From NCBI GenBank assembly GCA_016887485.1, contig CP069394.1, positions 1,116,001-1,180,000 of the forward strand: DNA of 64,000 nt, given 5' to 3'. This stretch comes from Chloroflexota bacterium. GTDB taxonomy: Bacteria; Chloroflexota; Anaerolineae; Anaerolineales; Anaerolineaceae. Below, piece after piece: positions 8,769 through 16,952 of this stretch. Position 1 is the stretch's first letter. Every line of letters begins with the position of its first letter. A model generated the notes under the pieces. The model ran no database searches. It saw nothing but the letters and a program-made list of their open reading frames with translations, and was not told the DNA's origin. A program made the translations under genes and the position numbers.

Positions 8769-9812
8769 TTAATCTGAGCTAATAGAGATCGGCCCCCAGG
8801 ATGGCCAGAGTTCATCAGAAGGGAATGTAAAAAAATGAAAGGCTGGATCGTTACTGTGAAAAGCCTTCACGTATATTTCAAAGTCACCATCCATATTGGT
8901 CTGATAGGCAATCCATTGCCCGTCCGATGAAAAGGTCGGATTCTCGTTATAGCCGGAGCCCCAGGTTTCCTGTCTGAGATTAGTCCCGTCGCTGCTCACG
9001 GAAAAGACATTGGTCTCTCCTGAGCCTGGGACCATCTGTACAAACGCAATCCATTCCCCATCCGGTGACCAGGTTGGGAAGATCTGCCAGGTCTGGTCAA
9101 CTTCCAAGATCGCCTGGTTGCTCCCATCCGCATCCATTGTGAATATATCCCAATCGCCATTACGGTCGGAACTGAAGGCAATCTGGCTGCCATCCGGTGA
9201 ATATTCACCGAATTGGTCGTTATGCGCCCCGGTGGTCAGCCGCACCAAATCCGTCCCATCGGCTGCCATCGAGTACATTTCATAAAACCTATCCCCATCG
9301 TAATCAGCATCGAATAGGATCCGGGATTCATCCGGCGACCATGATGGGTGGTCTTCACCGGCTTCCGTAGCAGTTAATTGCGTGAGGCCAGTACCGTCAC
9401 AATTGACCACATAGATGTCATATTTAAAATCGGGGAACTGAGGGTCAGGATCATTCCGGGCGGAAAGAAAAACCACCCGTGTGCCACTCGGGGACAGATC
9501 AGGGCTATCGTCAAAGGCCGCGTCATCGGTCAACTGGGTCAAACCGGTGCCATCCGCCTGAATAATATAGATGTCAGGATTCCCAGCCATATCAGAATAA
9601 AAGGCAATCGTCCCCTCAAATTGAGGGCGGCTACCCACAGTGGCAGTTGGCTGCATTTCAGTCACTTCGAGGGTTGCGGTCAGTGTTGGCGAAGGGGTTG
9701 GCTCCTCACTGGTGACCTGGCTCGCTTCATCTAAAGCAGATTGGCAAGCTGAAAATATCAACAGGCAGGCCAGCGCCAAACCCAGACGTGAAAGGAAGTT
9801 AATGCTTTTCAT
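8769..9812 (-). CDS. TolB-like PD40 beta-propeller lipoprotein
   Basis: 347 residues with a lipoprotein signal (LLIFSACQ; Cys about 23), a Thr/Pro/Glu-rich linker to about 60, and then repeated WD40-like PD40 units, each with the signature D-(G/L)-T-x-L-x-x-L-T ... P-x-W-S-P-D-x-x-x-I-x-F (at least five can be counted). It would be anchored outside the membrane as a binding propeller. A ribosome site AGGGAG precedes the ATG. Partners cannot be deduced; such propellers are common in Chloroflexota. Confidence 0.8.
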   Translation of the reverse strand: MKSINFLSRLGLALACLLIFSACQSALDEASQVTSEEPTPSPTLTATLEVTEMQPTATVGSRPQFEGTIAFYSDMAGNPDIYIIQADGTGLTQLTDDAAFDDSPDLSPSGTRVVFLSARNDPDPQFPDFKYDIYVVNCDGTGLTQLTATEAGEDHPSWSPDESRILFDADYDGDRFYEMYSMAADGTDLVRLTTGAHNDQFGEYSPDGSQIAFSSDRNGDWDIFTMDADGSNQAILEVDQTWQIFPTWSPDGEWIAFVQMVPGSGETNVFSVSSDGTNLRQETWGSGYNENPTFSSDGQWIAYQTNMDGDFEIYVKAFHSNDPAFHFFTFPSDELWPSWGPISISSD

Positions 9813-9861
9813 AGGCTCCCTAACGTTTCACCCCAAGAGACTGTTAACGTCAAGCTATCTG

Positions 9862-10878
9862 TCAGGTCAGGTTTTGTTGATGGAAATCTGACAGCTCATC
9901 CAGCAGCGCCTGTTTTCTGTCCTCATCCACAAAAGCGGCTTCGATGGCATTCCTGCTGATCTGGTAAAGGTCTTTCTTGGAGAGGTCCAGCCCGGCCTGC
10001 GTGGCCAGGAAGTTCTCGTTCATATACCCGCCGAAATAGGCCGGGTCATCGGAATTGACCGTCACCCGCACACCCAGATCCAGCAGCTGCTTGATATTAT
10101 GCTGCCCCATCTCATCAAACACACACAGTTTGATATTAGAAAGCGGACAGACTGTCAGCGGAATTTTATGTACCACCAGGTAATCGATCAGCTTGGGGTC
10201 CTCGATTGAGCGAACGCCGTGGTCAATGCGTTTCACATCCAGCAGGTTGATCGCTTCCCAGACATATTCCGCAGGACCTTCTTCGCCTGCGTGTGCCACA
10301 GTCAGGTAGCCTTGTTCTTTAGCCTTCTCAAACACTTCGGTGAAGAGTTCCGGCGGTCGGCCCTTCTCAGATGAGTCCAGCCCCACCCCCAAAATCCGAT
10401 CTCGATAGGGATAAGCATCTTCAAGAGTTTTCATGGCTGCTTCCGGGCTGAGATGGCGCAGAAAACAAAGGATCAATTCTGAGGTGATCCCCAATTGTTG
10501 CTCAGCATCTTCCATCGCGTGGGTAAGGCCGCCAATCACAGTCTTAAAAGGAATACCGCGGTCGGTGTGAGTCTGCGGGTCAAAGAAAATTTCCGCATGA
10601 CGCACGTTTTGTTCGCTGGCCTTTTTCATGTAAGCCCACATCAGGTCATAAAAATCCTGCTCATGGACCAAAACCTGCGCGCCCTGGTAATAAATATCCA
10701 GGAAGGATTGCAGGTTCGTGAAGTGATAGGCTTCGCGCACTTCCTGTACGGACTTAAAGGGCAGTTCGATTTGGTTGCGCTGCGCCAAAGCAACCATCAA
10801 CTCCGGCTCCAGCGTCCCTTCGATATGAAGGTGAAGTTCCACCTTGGGCATTTGTTGGATAAATTGTTGTAGCGTCAT
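9862..10878 (-). CDS. Adenosine deaminase family protein, probably an adenine deaminase (EC 3.5.4.2)
   Basis: 338 residues of the ADA amidohydrolase family. Zinc ligands and catalytic residues are visible: HLH (16-18), HAGEEGP (about 199-205), IDHG, and SDDPAYFGG near the end. The segments [40 protein letters not shown] and the lack of the longer ADA insertions match the bacterial/fungal adenine deaminase subgroup (Pseudomonas and yeast AAH1-type), not classical adenosine deaminase. Reaction expected: adenine to hypoxanthine plus ammonia. It would feed the purine hydroxylase encoded 14 kb away. An AAGGGA ribosome site precedes the ATG. Confidence 0.85.
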   Translation of the reverse strand: MTLQQFIQQMPKVELHLHIEGTLEPELMVALAQRNQIELPFKSVQEVREAYHFTNLQSFLDIYYQGAQVLVHEQDFYDLMWAYMKKASEQNVRHAEIFFDPQTHTDRGIPFKTVIGGLTHAMEDAEQQLGITSELILCFLRHLSPEAAMKTLEDAYPYRDRILGVGLDSSEKGRPPELFTEVFEKAKEQGYLTVAHAGEEGPAEYVWEAINLLDVKRIDHGVRSIEDPKLIDYLVVHKIPLTVCPLSNIKLCVFDEMGQHNIKQLLDLGVRVTVNSDDPAYFGGYMNENFLATQAGLDLSKKDLYQISRNAIEAAFVDEDRKQALLDELSDFHQQNLT

Positions 10879-11071
10879 AGTTCCCTTTGGATAGAGGTTA
10901 AGGTGAGTAGGTCAATTAAAATCAAAAGAAACGGTACTTACACTATAGGGTGCTGAGGTGAGCGGAAAGGTCAGACAATTCCTGTTCCCTATTTCCCCCT
11001 ATTGTATATTATTTTTTCGATGTTTTCAAAAATACCTAATATTATCTATGCTCCTGGATTTTTATTCCTAC

Positions 11072-11077
11072 TATAAT
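11072..11077 (+). promoter_or_regulatory. -10 box for the small membrane protein gene
   Basis: A perfect TATAAT lies 43 nt upstream of the ATG at 11120. The matching -35 position (TGCTCC) is poor, so only the -10 is supported. Confidence 0.4.
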
Positions 11078-11119
11078 TAAGAGACAAATTAGTAAGAAGA
11101 AAAAGGAGAATTAAATATC

Positions 11120-11335
11120 ATGGAAACAGAACGAGTAGAGTATCACAACGGACATTGTCGTAAAACTTATCATCACAGCAACGGCGGAAATGCCGTCTAT
11201 GGCTTGGGCATGATTGGCGCAGCCATCTTTTATATCGGCCAGGCCACGACCTTCTGGATGGGCGTCCTCGGCTTTCTCAAAGCCATTGTCTGGCCCGTAT
11301 TCCTTGTGCTGGAAGCCCTAAAAGCCCTGGCCTAA
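11120..11335 (+). CDS. Small membrane protein of unknown function
   Basis: 71 residues with an AAAGGAG ribosome site. A charged, His-rich N-terminus (about 1-22) is followed by two hydrophobic segments, about 27-42 (VYGLGMIGAAIFYIGQA) and about 46-68 (WMGVLGFLKAIVWPVFLV). The second segment, with FLKAIVWP, is a conserved pattern in small hypothetical membrane proteins of many bacteria. A single-gene unit with its own promoter and terminator. Function unknown. Confidence 0.75.
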   Translation: METERVEYHNGHCRKTYHHSNGGNAVYGLGMIGAAIFYIGQATTFWMGVLGFLKAIVWPVFLVLEALKALA

Positions 11336-11385
11336 CCTGATTAACTAACAACATCATCACAGAATCTCAACGTTGAAGGTAACAA

Positions 11386-11419
11386 AATGCCTCGACCCAA
11401 TCTCCCTGGTCGAGGCATT
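11386..11419. terminator. Bidirectional intrinsic terminator
   Basis: A perfect 12-bp stem (AATGCCTCGACC / GGTCGAGGCATT) with a 10-nt loop, flanked by AAAACA on the left and ATTTATTTT on the right, separates the convergent small membrane protein and stomatin genes. Confidence 0.85.
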
Positions 11420-11442
11420 ATTTATTTTAAACAATTTGACGA

Positions 11443-12315
11443 TTAAGCTTCGTTTTTACGGCCCTTGACGAAATCCTCCAGCATGGAAGTAAATTCCATC
11501 GGGAAAATGTACTTGGTGGAAGGATTAGCGCCCATGTCCTTCAAAGTATCGAAATACTTCAGGGTCATGGTTTTGGAATCCACAGCCTGCGCCACCTTAT
11601 AGATGCTATCCAGAGCCTGAGCATAGCCTTCAGCTTTTAGGATTTGGGCCTGCTTATGGCCTTCAGCTTCCAGGATCGCGGCCTGTTTCTGCCCGTCAGC
11701 CACGTTGACCGCAGCTTCACGGTGACCTAAGGATTCTGTTACAGCTGCTCTGCGGACGCGTTCTGCAGCGAGCTGGCGGTTCATCGATTCCTGCACCTCT
11801 CGGGGTGGGATAATCTCACGGATTTCAACATTCGTCACCTTGACGCCCCAGCGCTCCGTCACCTCGTCCAGACGGGTACGCAAGGCGTTGTTGATCTGCT
11901 CCCGTTCCGAAAGGACGCTGTCGAGCATAATGCTGCCGATCACTGAACGCAGGGTTGTTGTGGCGATACCCTGAGCAGCCAACTCAAAATTGCCGACCTG
12001 CAAAACGGTCTTGATGGGTTCAATAACTTTATAGAACCACAGGAAGTCAATTGAGATTGGTGCGTTGTCTTTTGTAATGGAGGTCTGGACAGGGATCTCA
12101 CGCACTTGCTCACGCAGGTCCACATTGACTGCCTTATCCACCACCGGGATAAGCATCACAAAACCAGGGCCGCGTTCACCAATGCTGCGACCCAGTCGAA
12201 ACACGATCAACCGCTGATATTCAGGGATGACGTGGATGGAACTCGCTAAAAGAAAAATGACTATGATCACCAAAATGGCGATCAAAATCGGGACAAGTGA
12301 AAAATTACTGAACAT
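11443..12315 (-). CDS. SPFH/stomatin-family membrane protein (slipin type)
   Basis: 290 residues. One N-terminal membrane helix (about 7-28) is followed by the SPFH (band 7) domain (about 30-190; the typical I-x-P-G-x-x-x-x-x-P pattern appears as RGPGFVMLIPVVDK) and an Ala/Glu/Gln-rich coiled coil (AAERVRRAAVTESLGHREAA and following) that drives oligomerisation. Family role: membrane microdomain scaffolding and protease regulation. The NfeD-like gene upstream is its usual partner; the 17-nt gap implies one operon. Confidence 0.9.
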   Translation of the reverse strand: MFSNFSLVPILIAILVIIVIFLLASSIHVIPEYQRLIVFRLGRSIGERGPGFVMLIPVVDKAVNVDLREQVREIPVQTSITKDNAPISIDFLWFYKVIEPIKTVLQVGNFELAAQGIATTTLRSVIGSIMLDSVLSEREQINNALRTRLDEVTERWGVKVTNVEIREIIPPREVQESMNRQLAAERVRRAAVTESLGHREAAVNVADGQKQAAILEAEGHKQAQILKAEGYAQALDSIYKVAQAVDSKTMTLKYFDTLKDMGANPSTKYIFPMEFTSMLEDFVKGRKNEA

Positions 12316-12332
12316 AGAACCTCCAAACAGAA

Positions 12333-12932
12333 TTATGAATCTTGAATATCTTTGTTGTTTTCTGCAAGTTCAACTTTCAGAACCAATCCGTTTCGTTGTA
12401 GTATCCTAACCGAACTCCCCGCGGGGATGAGCGTGTCACTCACCGCAGTCCAACCTTCCCCATCCACGCGCACACTGCCCTCTTTCAAGATGTCAGTGTT
12501 TGCTGTGCCGATCTTGCCAACCATGCGGTCCAGGTCAGAGTAGGGTTGCTGGTGAAATGTAGCGGAGATATTATGACCGATGACCCAGATGAACGCAGCA
12601 ATGCCGACCGCGCCGAACCCTGCCAACAAGGGATTGACACCCAAAAAGAGGAAGACCATCCCAACGATCAGCAGAGCGATCGGTCCGGCAATAAAGTACC
12701 ACTTCTTGGTTTTCCGGAACGCGATAATCACGGTCACAATGCCGGCCAGCAGCACAAAGAGTGCCCAGAGATTAACCGGCAGATTTGAGACGGCATAACC
12801 CACGCCGATCAGGAATATCAGGGCAAGCACCTCCAAAACGCCGGAGCCGGGTGCCAATAAGGCAAAGATCGTGATTAATAATGCGAAACCCAGAACGATA
12901 AACGCAATATCAGGATTTAATAGCAGCGTCAA
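12333..12932 (-). CDS. NfeD-family membrane protein
   Basis: 199 residues starting at a TTG (AAAGGG ribosome site 7 nt upstream). Four or five hydrophobic helices fill the first 125 residues, and the last 70 or so form the NfeD soluble OB-fold domain (MVGKIGTANTDILKEGSVRVDGEGWTA...), in which G-x-A-x-T-x-L-x-P-x-G-x-V-x-(I/V)-x-G is recognisable. It lacks the ClpP-like protease domain of long NfeD forms. Encoded just upstream of the stomatin gene, with which NfeD proteins typically pair. Confidence 0.88.
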   Translation of the reverse strand: MTLLLNPDIAFIVLGFALLITIFALLAPGSGVLEVLALIFLIGVGYAVSNLPVNLWALFVLLAGIVTVIIAFRKTKKWYFIAGPIALLIVGMVFLFLGVNPLLAGFGAVGIAAFIWVIGHNISATFHQQPYSDLDRMVGKIGTANTDILKEGSVRVDGEGWTAVSDTLIPAGSSVRILQRNGLVLKVELAENNKDIQDS

Positions 12933-13021
12933 TTCAGATCCCTTTCTTAGATATCATCAATAACTTGCTTTCTATATGAGTGAAACCGGCCTTTCTTGTC
13001 CACCCTGAAATTAAATTTAGT

Positions 13022-13056
13022 ACTTTCATTATTGCACCTCTAGTGCATCTGAAAGT
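13022..13056. repeat. Interrupted inverted repeat, function uncertain
   Basis: ACTTTCA ... GCAC ... GTGC ... TGAAAGT forms a two-part inverted repeat. It lies between the lipoprotein gene at 13223 and the start of the NfeD gene; it may be a weak terminator for the former or a regulatory site for the latter. The rest of 12933-13222 shows nothing else. Confidence 0.35.
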
Positions 13057-13222
13057 AATTATACCTAACAATAACCTTTTGACCCATGAATCCCCCGGAT
13101 TCTTGTACCCAATATCGAAATCGCCCCACGCTAAACGACGAGTTATTCATCCCCGCCCAAGGCAGTAAGCCAGAATTAGCCCGTCCCAAACGAAATATAA
13201 TCTTGCTATTTTCTAGTGTGGT

Positions 13223-13945
13223 TTATGGAACCTCAATGACCTGGTCTTGAACTTCTAAATTGTCCAATACAGGGCCCTTACAGCAATACATAAGCACTAA
13301 AGATTGTGAATCAAATGACCTGTCATCGAAATGTCCAAGTAGAAATTCGCCGTCCAGATAAACCTTTATCAAACCATTTTCACTTTTCGTAATATCAAAA
13401 TGGTGCCAGCCATCAATTTTCTCCCCTAAATCCACAAAAGAACGAAAGATCCCATCATCATCTTTTTGCGTGGTGACCCATATCTGAGTGTTATCGAACT
13501 GTTTTACTTCTAAATTCTGAAAATTAATTATCCCTTCTGTGAAACGAAACTCATGGGTGCTTCCTTTATCATTTGCACTTATATATAGATCAAAACTCCA
13601 GGTTCCAAACAAAGTTGGGCTAGGGTGAGACAGATCACCTCTTTGCGAAGATGTTAATATACCGTTTTCAATAAAGAACCCACCATCTGCACTCCACGTA
13701 TCCCACCCATCAAAATTTTCATCCTCGAAGTTTTCTGACCAGGAAGTAGGCCAATCCGAAGTAGGTAAGATCTCTTCGGTTAGGGTCACCTGCAGGGCTT
13801 CGGTTACGGTCACCTGCGGGACTTCTGTTGTCTGACTCTGGCGTGGACTGGGCGTAGTTGGCTGAACTACCGTTTGACAACTGGCAAGTAAGGATACTTG
13901 TAGAATTAAACCAACGATCACCAAACACATTCGTTTGCGGTTCAC
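13223..13945 (-). CDS. Lipoprotein with a concanavalin/LamG-like lectin fold
   Basis: 240 residues from a GTG with a perfect AGGAGG ribosome site. Lipoprotein signal with LLASC (Cys about 23), a Thr/Pro/Val/Glu repeat linker to about 65, and then a beta-rich domain of about 165 residues starting SENFEDENFDGWDTWSADGG. The opening F-x-D-x-x-F-x-G-W and the later FVDLGEKIDGWHHFDITKSE match concanavalin-like jelly-roll domains that bind sugars. No catalytic glutamates of a GH16 type are evident. Probably a surface glycan-binding protein. Codon use is AT-richer than in the flanking core genes. Confidence 0.65.
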   Translation of the reverse strand: MNRKRMCLVIVGLILQVSLLASCQTVVQPTTPSPRQSQTTEVPQVTVTEALQVTLTEEILPTSDWPTSWSENFEDENFDGWDTWSADGGFFIENGILTSSQRGDLSHPSPTLFGTWSFDLYISANDKGSTHEFRFTEGIINFQNLEVKQFDNTQIWVTTQKDDDGIFRSFVDLGEKIDGWHHFDITKSENGLIKVYLDGEFLLGHFDDRSFDSQSLVLMYCCKGPVLDNLEVQDQVIEVP

Positions 13946-14068
13946 TTTTCCTCCTCAACTCGAGATAGTTTTTATTTAGATGTCTCTGCTATGGGGGTTC
14001 ATTACATTCTTATTATAAATATGGAAAATTATTTAGGCAAATCAGGTCAACTATTCACTCTACAAGAA

Positions 14069-14098
14069 AGACCAGACATCTAAACTAATGCCTGGTCT
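14069..14098 (-). terminator. Probable terminator after the TIR gene
   Basis: AGACCAG-a-CAT / ATG-c-CTGGTCT with an 8-nt loop lies about 58 nt beyond the stop codon; on the minus strand it is followed by the pyrimidine-rich TCTTTCTTG. Confidence 0.55.
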
Positions 14099-14155
14099 AT
14101 AAGTTCCTAGATATTGAGGTTTTTTAGGCTTATAAGAGTAAAAAGGATTCCACTC

Positions 14156-15553
14156 TCACTTCCACTGCAGGGATTCCACCAGGCGATCCATAACAAAGAC
14201 GTTCTCACAATATTCTTTGTAAGACCCATTGAAGCCAAAGGTGAAAACAAATTCAGCGTTCTGATTGGTAACGGGATTTGGGAAGACAATCGAATACTTC
14301 CGAGTCCAGTAACCAAACATGCGATAGGTAATGGCAAACTGGCTCAACCCTTCATGGAAAATGAGGTGCAGCCCGTGGACTTTCGCTTTCAAACGGCTGG
14401 TATGCTTCTCAGCATGCTGCCGCAACAAATTGAACATTTGCCGATCGTCAATGGCCTGCCCCAGGCGATTGCCCTGACGAGCATATTCCTGACCGCACAC
14501 CAAATTGACATGTAAGCTGTATTTTTCTTTCCGGGGAAGGTACTCCATAGCCAACAGGTCTGTTGTTCCCATCATCTCTTTACCTGGCTCCGTGACCCGC
14601 CAATCAGTGATATCCAAAATGACGTCCCGCAGCATACAGGCTGAAACGTGCGTGCGATGATCGGTTTCGACAACCTCAGGAATCAGAGATTTGACCGCCC
14701 AACCGGTTTGATATTGAATAAACGACAATATATCACGGAGGTCGCTGCCCACAAAAGCCGGGCAATTATCCAGCGCCTGATATTTTTGATGGGGCAAATC
14801 TTCCTTGGGGATCATGATCTCTAAAATATTATCGGAAGGAAGCTTATCGAGAAGTTGTTCCATCTCTATCCGGCAATATGGGGAGCCAATATAGCGATTG
14901 TTCGTCAGACAGATAGCCCAGTCCGAATGAGCAATACCGAAATCAATCGCATCCTGAAATTGATCGAAGTTTTGCAGCAATACACGATATTCATTGAACC
15001 AAACCTGCAGGCCCGAAGCAACCAGCTGGTTGGCGATGCGCCTTGCAAGATGAACATCTTCACTCTTATAGCTGATAAAGACATCCCAGCGGTTCTGATC
15101 GTCACGGGGCGTATCATCTGCCACCCGCCTCGTACGCTTGGAAGCGGACGATTTCTTCAGTTTGTGCTGGATGGGCACCCGGGCGCAGAGGATCATATCC
15201 CATACACCGATAAAACCGGCTGCGCCGGCAGCGACAGTCCAGAAGACATCCTGCTGGATGAATGCGAACTTCTTAAAGCTTGCCATGGTCAAATTGGGAA
15301 AAGTTGTCCAACCCAACTTGCCTGCAGCGGCGTTATAGATCAGTGAAACCATCCAGGCCAGTAAGGTTGAAATGGCGATGAATCGCGGGATCAACTTCAC
15401 AATGGAGATGGTTTTATTGATTGCCGGAAAATCCGCATAATATGTTGGATCTATTGTTGGGTCAAAGCGCAGGTCATACTTAAAAATGAGAATTAATACA
15501 ACTGAAACAAGCACACAGGCAAGTAAGAAGATCAACCACCCCGGAATCGCCAT
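14156..15553 (-). CDS. Membrane-anchored TIR-domain protein
   Basis: 465 residues from the ATG at 15553 (GGGAGGG ribosome site 6 nt away; an upstream in-frame TTG at 15619 has none). Three hydrophobic helices (about 5-25, 55-78, 103-123) and a basic linker (HKLKKSSASKRTRR) precede a TIR domain at about 156-290: WDVFISYKSED, VWFNEY, and SPYCRIEME, where E230 is the likely NADase glutamate. The last 180 residues are an alpha/beta domain whose final part (FAITYRMF ... FVMDRLVESLQW) resembles PsbP/DcrB-like folds. TIR domains act as signalling modules or NAD-cleaving effectors, often in defence. No clear partner gene lies next to it. Confidence 0.8.
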   Translation of the reverse strand: MAIPGWLIFLLACVLVSVVLILIFKYDLRFDPTIDPTYYADFPAINKTISIVKLIPRFIAISTLLAWMVSLIYNAAAGKLGWTTFPNLTMASFKKFAFIQQDVFWTVAAGAAGFIGVWDMILCARVPIQHKLKKSSASKRTRRVADDTPRDDQNRWDVFISYKSEDVHLARRIANQLVASGLQVWFNEYRVLLQNFDQFQDAIDFGIAHSDWAICLTNNRYIGSPYCRIEMEQLLDKLPSDNILEIMIPKEDLPHQKYQALDNCPAFVGSDLRDILSFIQYQTGWAVKSLIPEVVETDHRTHVSACMLRDVILDITDWRVTEPGKEMMGTTDLLAMEYLPRKEKYSLHVNLVCGQEYARQGNRLGQAIDDRQMFNLLRQHAEKHTSRLKAKVHGLHLIFHEGLSQFAITYRMFGYWTRKYSIVFPNPVTNQNAEFVFTFGFNGSYKEYCENVFVMDRLVESLQWK

Positions 15554-15680
15554 AAGAAAATCCCTCCCAAAATCACTCAATGCAGTTCTTGTATTGTGTA
15601 AGTTTATCAGAAATGGCAATGTTCTGAAGTTTCTAATAAACTTCTCCTTAATTGTAGGCCACTAATAACCTACAGACAGC

Positions 15681-15841
15681 CTATTCTTCCTCATACCATC
15701 CCCAGGCCAGACCTTCTATAGAGGGGATAAAATCTTCGGAAAATCGGGCGCATATTCTTCCATCCCCTTGAGGTGATAGCTAAAGAAGGCGATAGCCAAA
15801 TGGGTCATTTGGTCACTGGGTGTTGGAGCAAAGATCATCAT
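15681..15841 (-). pseudogene. Decayed C-terminal end of an alpha/beta hydrolase
   Basis: An ATG at 15841 overlaps the stop of the cupin gene and opens 41 codons that read like the end of a dienelactone-hydrolase-type protein (PSDQMTHLAIAFFSYHLKG, then EEYAPDF) and hit a stop. Shifting frame continues the same theme (IEGLAWGWYEEE, stop at 15681). The catalytic domain is absent. It looks like the remnant of a larger gene that lost its 5' part and acquired a frameshift. A short coupled peptide gene is the alternative. Confidence 0.45.
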
Positions 15842-16242
15842 ATGATCCCGCCCAACAAATGAGCTGTCGGCTGCCACTTCCCTTCAATAAACGTTGCTTC
15901 CTTGTCACCCGGCCAGCGTGGCATGGAAACACAAATGAATTTCAAGTCTTCATCTGAAACATTCCGGTATTGAAAGGCCGTGCCAACAGGAATATCAATG
16001 GATGTTCCGGGTAGCAGGTCAGTAATGCAACTTTCTACGCCATCATCTCTCCAAATCTCACCGCGCCCCTCTAACACATACCAAAATTCACTAACCGTTG
16101 CATGGACCGTTGCTCGATTGATTTGACGAGGTGGAACCGTACTATGAATCATGTTGCCTGTTTTCCCATCCATCAAGTAACGAATATCTGCCCCAGCAGG
16201 CGATTTAGCGTCTGGATACTTGGGAAGCAATGTCGATTTCAT
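15838..16242 (-). CDS. Single-domain cupin protein
   Basis: 134 residues from the ATG at 16242, which has an AAGGAG ribosome site; a TTG 15 nt upstream lies over that site. One cupin beta-barrel: motif 1 around RATVHATVSEFWYVLEGRG (the usual two His are reduced to one His plus E) and motif 2 around LPGTSIDIPVGTAFQYRN, where the usual His is Gln. So the metal site is incomplete, and a sugar- or small-ligand-binding role is as likely as an enzyme. Function unknown. Confidence 0.78.
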   Translation of the reverse strand: MKSTLLPKYPDAKSPAGADIRYLMDGKTGNMIHSTVPPRQINRATVHATVSEFWYVLEGRGEIWRDDGVESCITDLLPGTSIDIPVGTAFQYRNVSDEDLKFICVSMPRWPGDKEATFIEGKWQPTAHLLGGII

Positions 16243-16518
16243 ACGAATCTCCTTCAATTGCTAATATTACGAATTCATCAAGAACGACTAACTGGATTTA
16301 ATTATATCGATGCCGCTTGTGGTGATCAATAAGCCCCATACAAGTCGGGATTTTTCCAATATCAAATCAGGAAATTAGGCGAATAATGGGTCAACTTCTG
16401 GCATTAAAGGACCGATTCTCACTTTAAATGACTTGCCTTCAATTTTATGAATGGATTTGTAAAAAGAGGGACACCGATAATTATCTGAATTTCATCAGCT
16501 CATCCAGAAACAAACTAC

Positions 16519-16662
16519 TCAGAACACATCCACCTTCGGCCGGTACTGCAGCGCCTCAGCCAAATGCACCTGGCTGATCGTCTCCGCTCCTGCCAAGTCG
16601 ACAATCGTCCGGGATAGCTTCAACACCCGGTGATAGGCTCGCGCGGTCAGCTGCAACTGGCG
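16519..16662 (-). pseudogene. Duplicated 3' fragment of comM
   Basis: Bases 16538-16662 match 20600-20724, inside the intact comM, at 121 of 125 positions in the same orientation. The frame encodes the last 47 residues of the ATPase ([16 protein letters not shown] ... ALQYRPK) with two substitutions (A to S, A to V), and then a different but proper tail (VDVF and a stop, where the intact gene has LELM). Upstream of 16662 the similarity stops abruptly. It is therefore a truncated second comM end, probably brought in by recombination with a related chromosome, and marks the left edge of a 4-kb block. Confidence 0.85.
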
Positions 16663-16952
16663 TCTATTAGCGTTGTTGGCGAGTACTGTCAATTCGCTTA
16701 TTTATTTCACTGTCTTTCCTTGACCGATTTAAATCTTGGCCTCTCAAACTTTGGTGGCGTTTTGTTCTGCCGTGTAACTTCGCCTTCTTACCACGCCTGA
16801 CCTCCAATTTCTCCAAAAACCATCACAATATTTGGATCAGTTATTGGGGGTCAGGTCATGAGAAGTGCCCCGTGCTAAATAATGTAAAAATGAATATTAG
16901 GTAATGGTTAATCTGTAGTTGAAAGTCGGAATTGGACCTTAAGTCTTCTAAG
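16663..16952. other. Non-coding stretch next to the comM fragment
   Basis: AT-rich, stop-filled in all frames on inspection, with no recognisable gene, promoter or terminator. It holds the junction between the comM fragment and the glycosyltransferase block. Confidence 0.4.

Noticed and set aside
9862-10878. Classical adenosine deaminase
   Set aside because: The family signatures ([26 protein letters not shown]) match the adenine deaminase branch better.
16840-16880. GGGGGTCAGGTC as a scar of a REP-associated tyrosine transposase
   Set aside because: A similar phrase occurs near such elements, but there is no hairpin pair or transposase remnant here.
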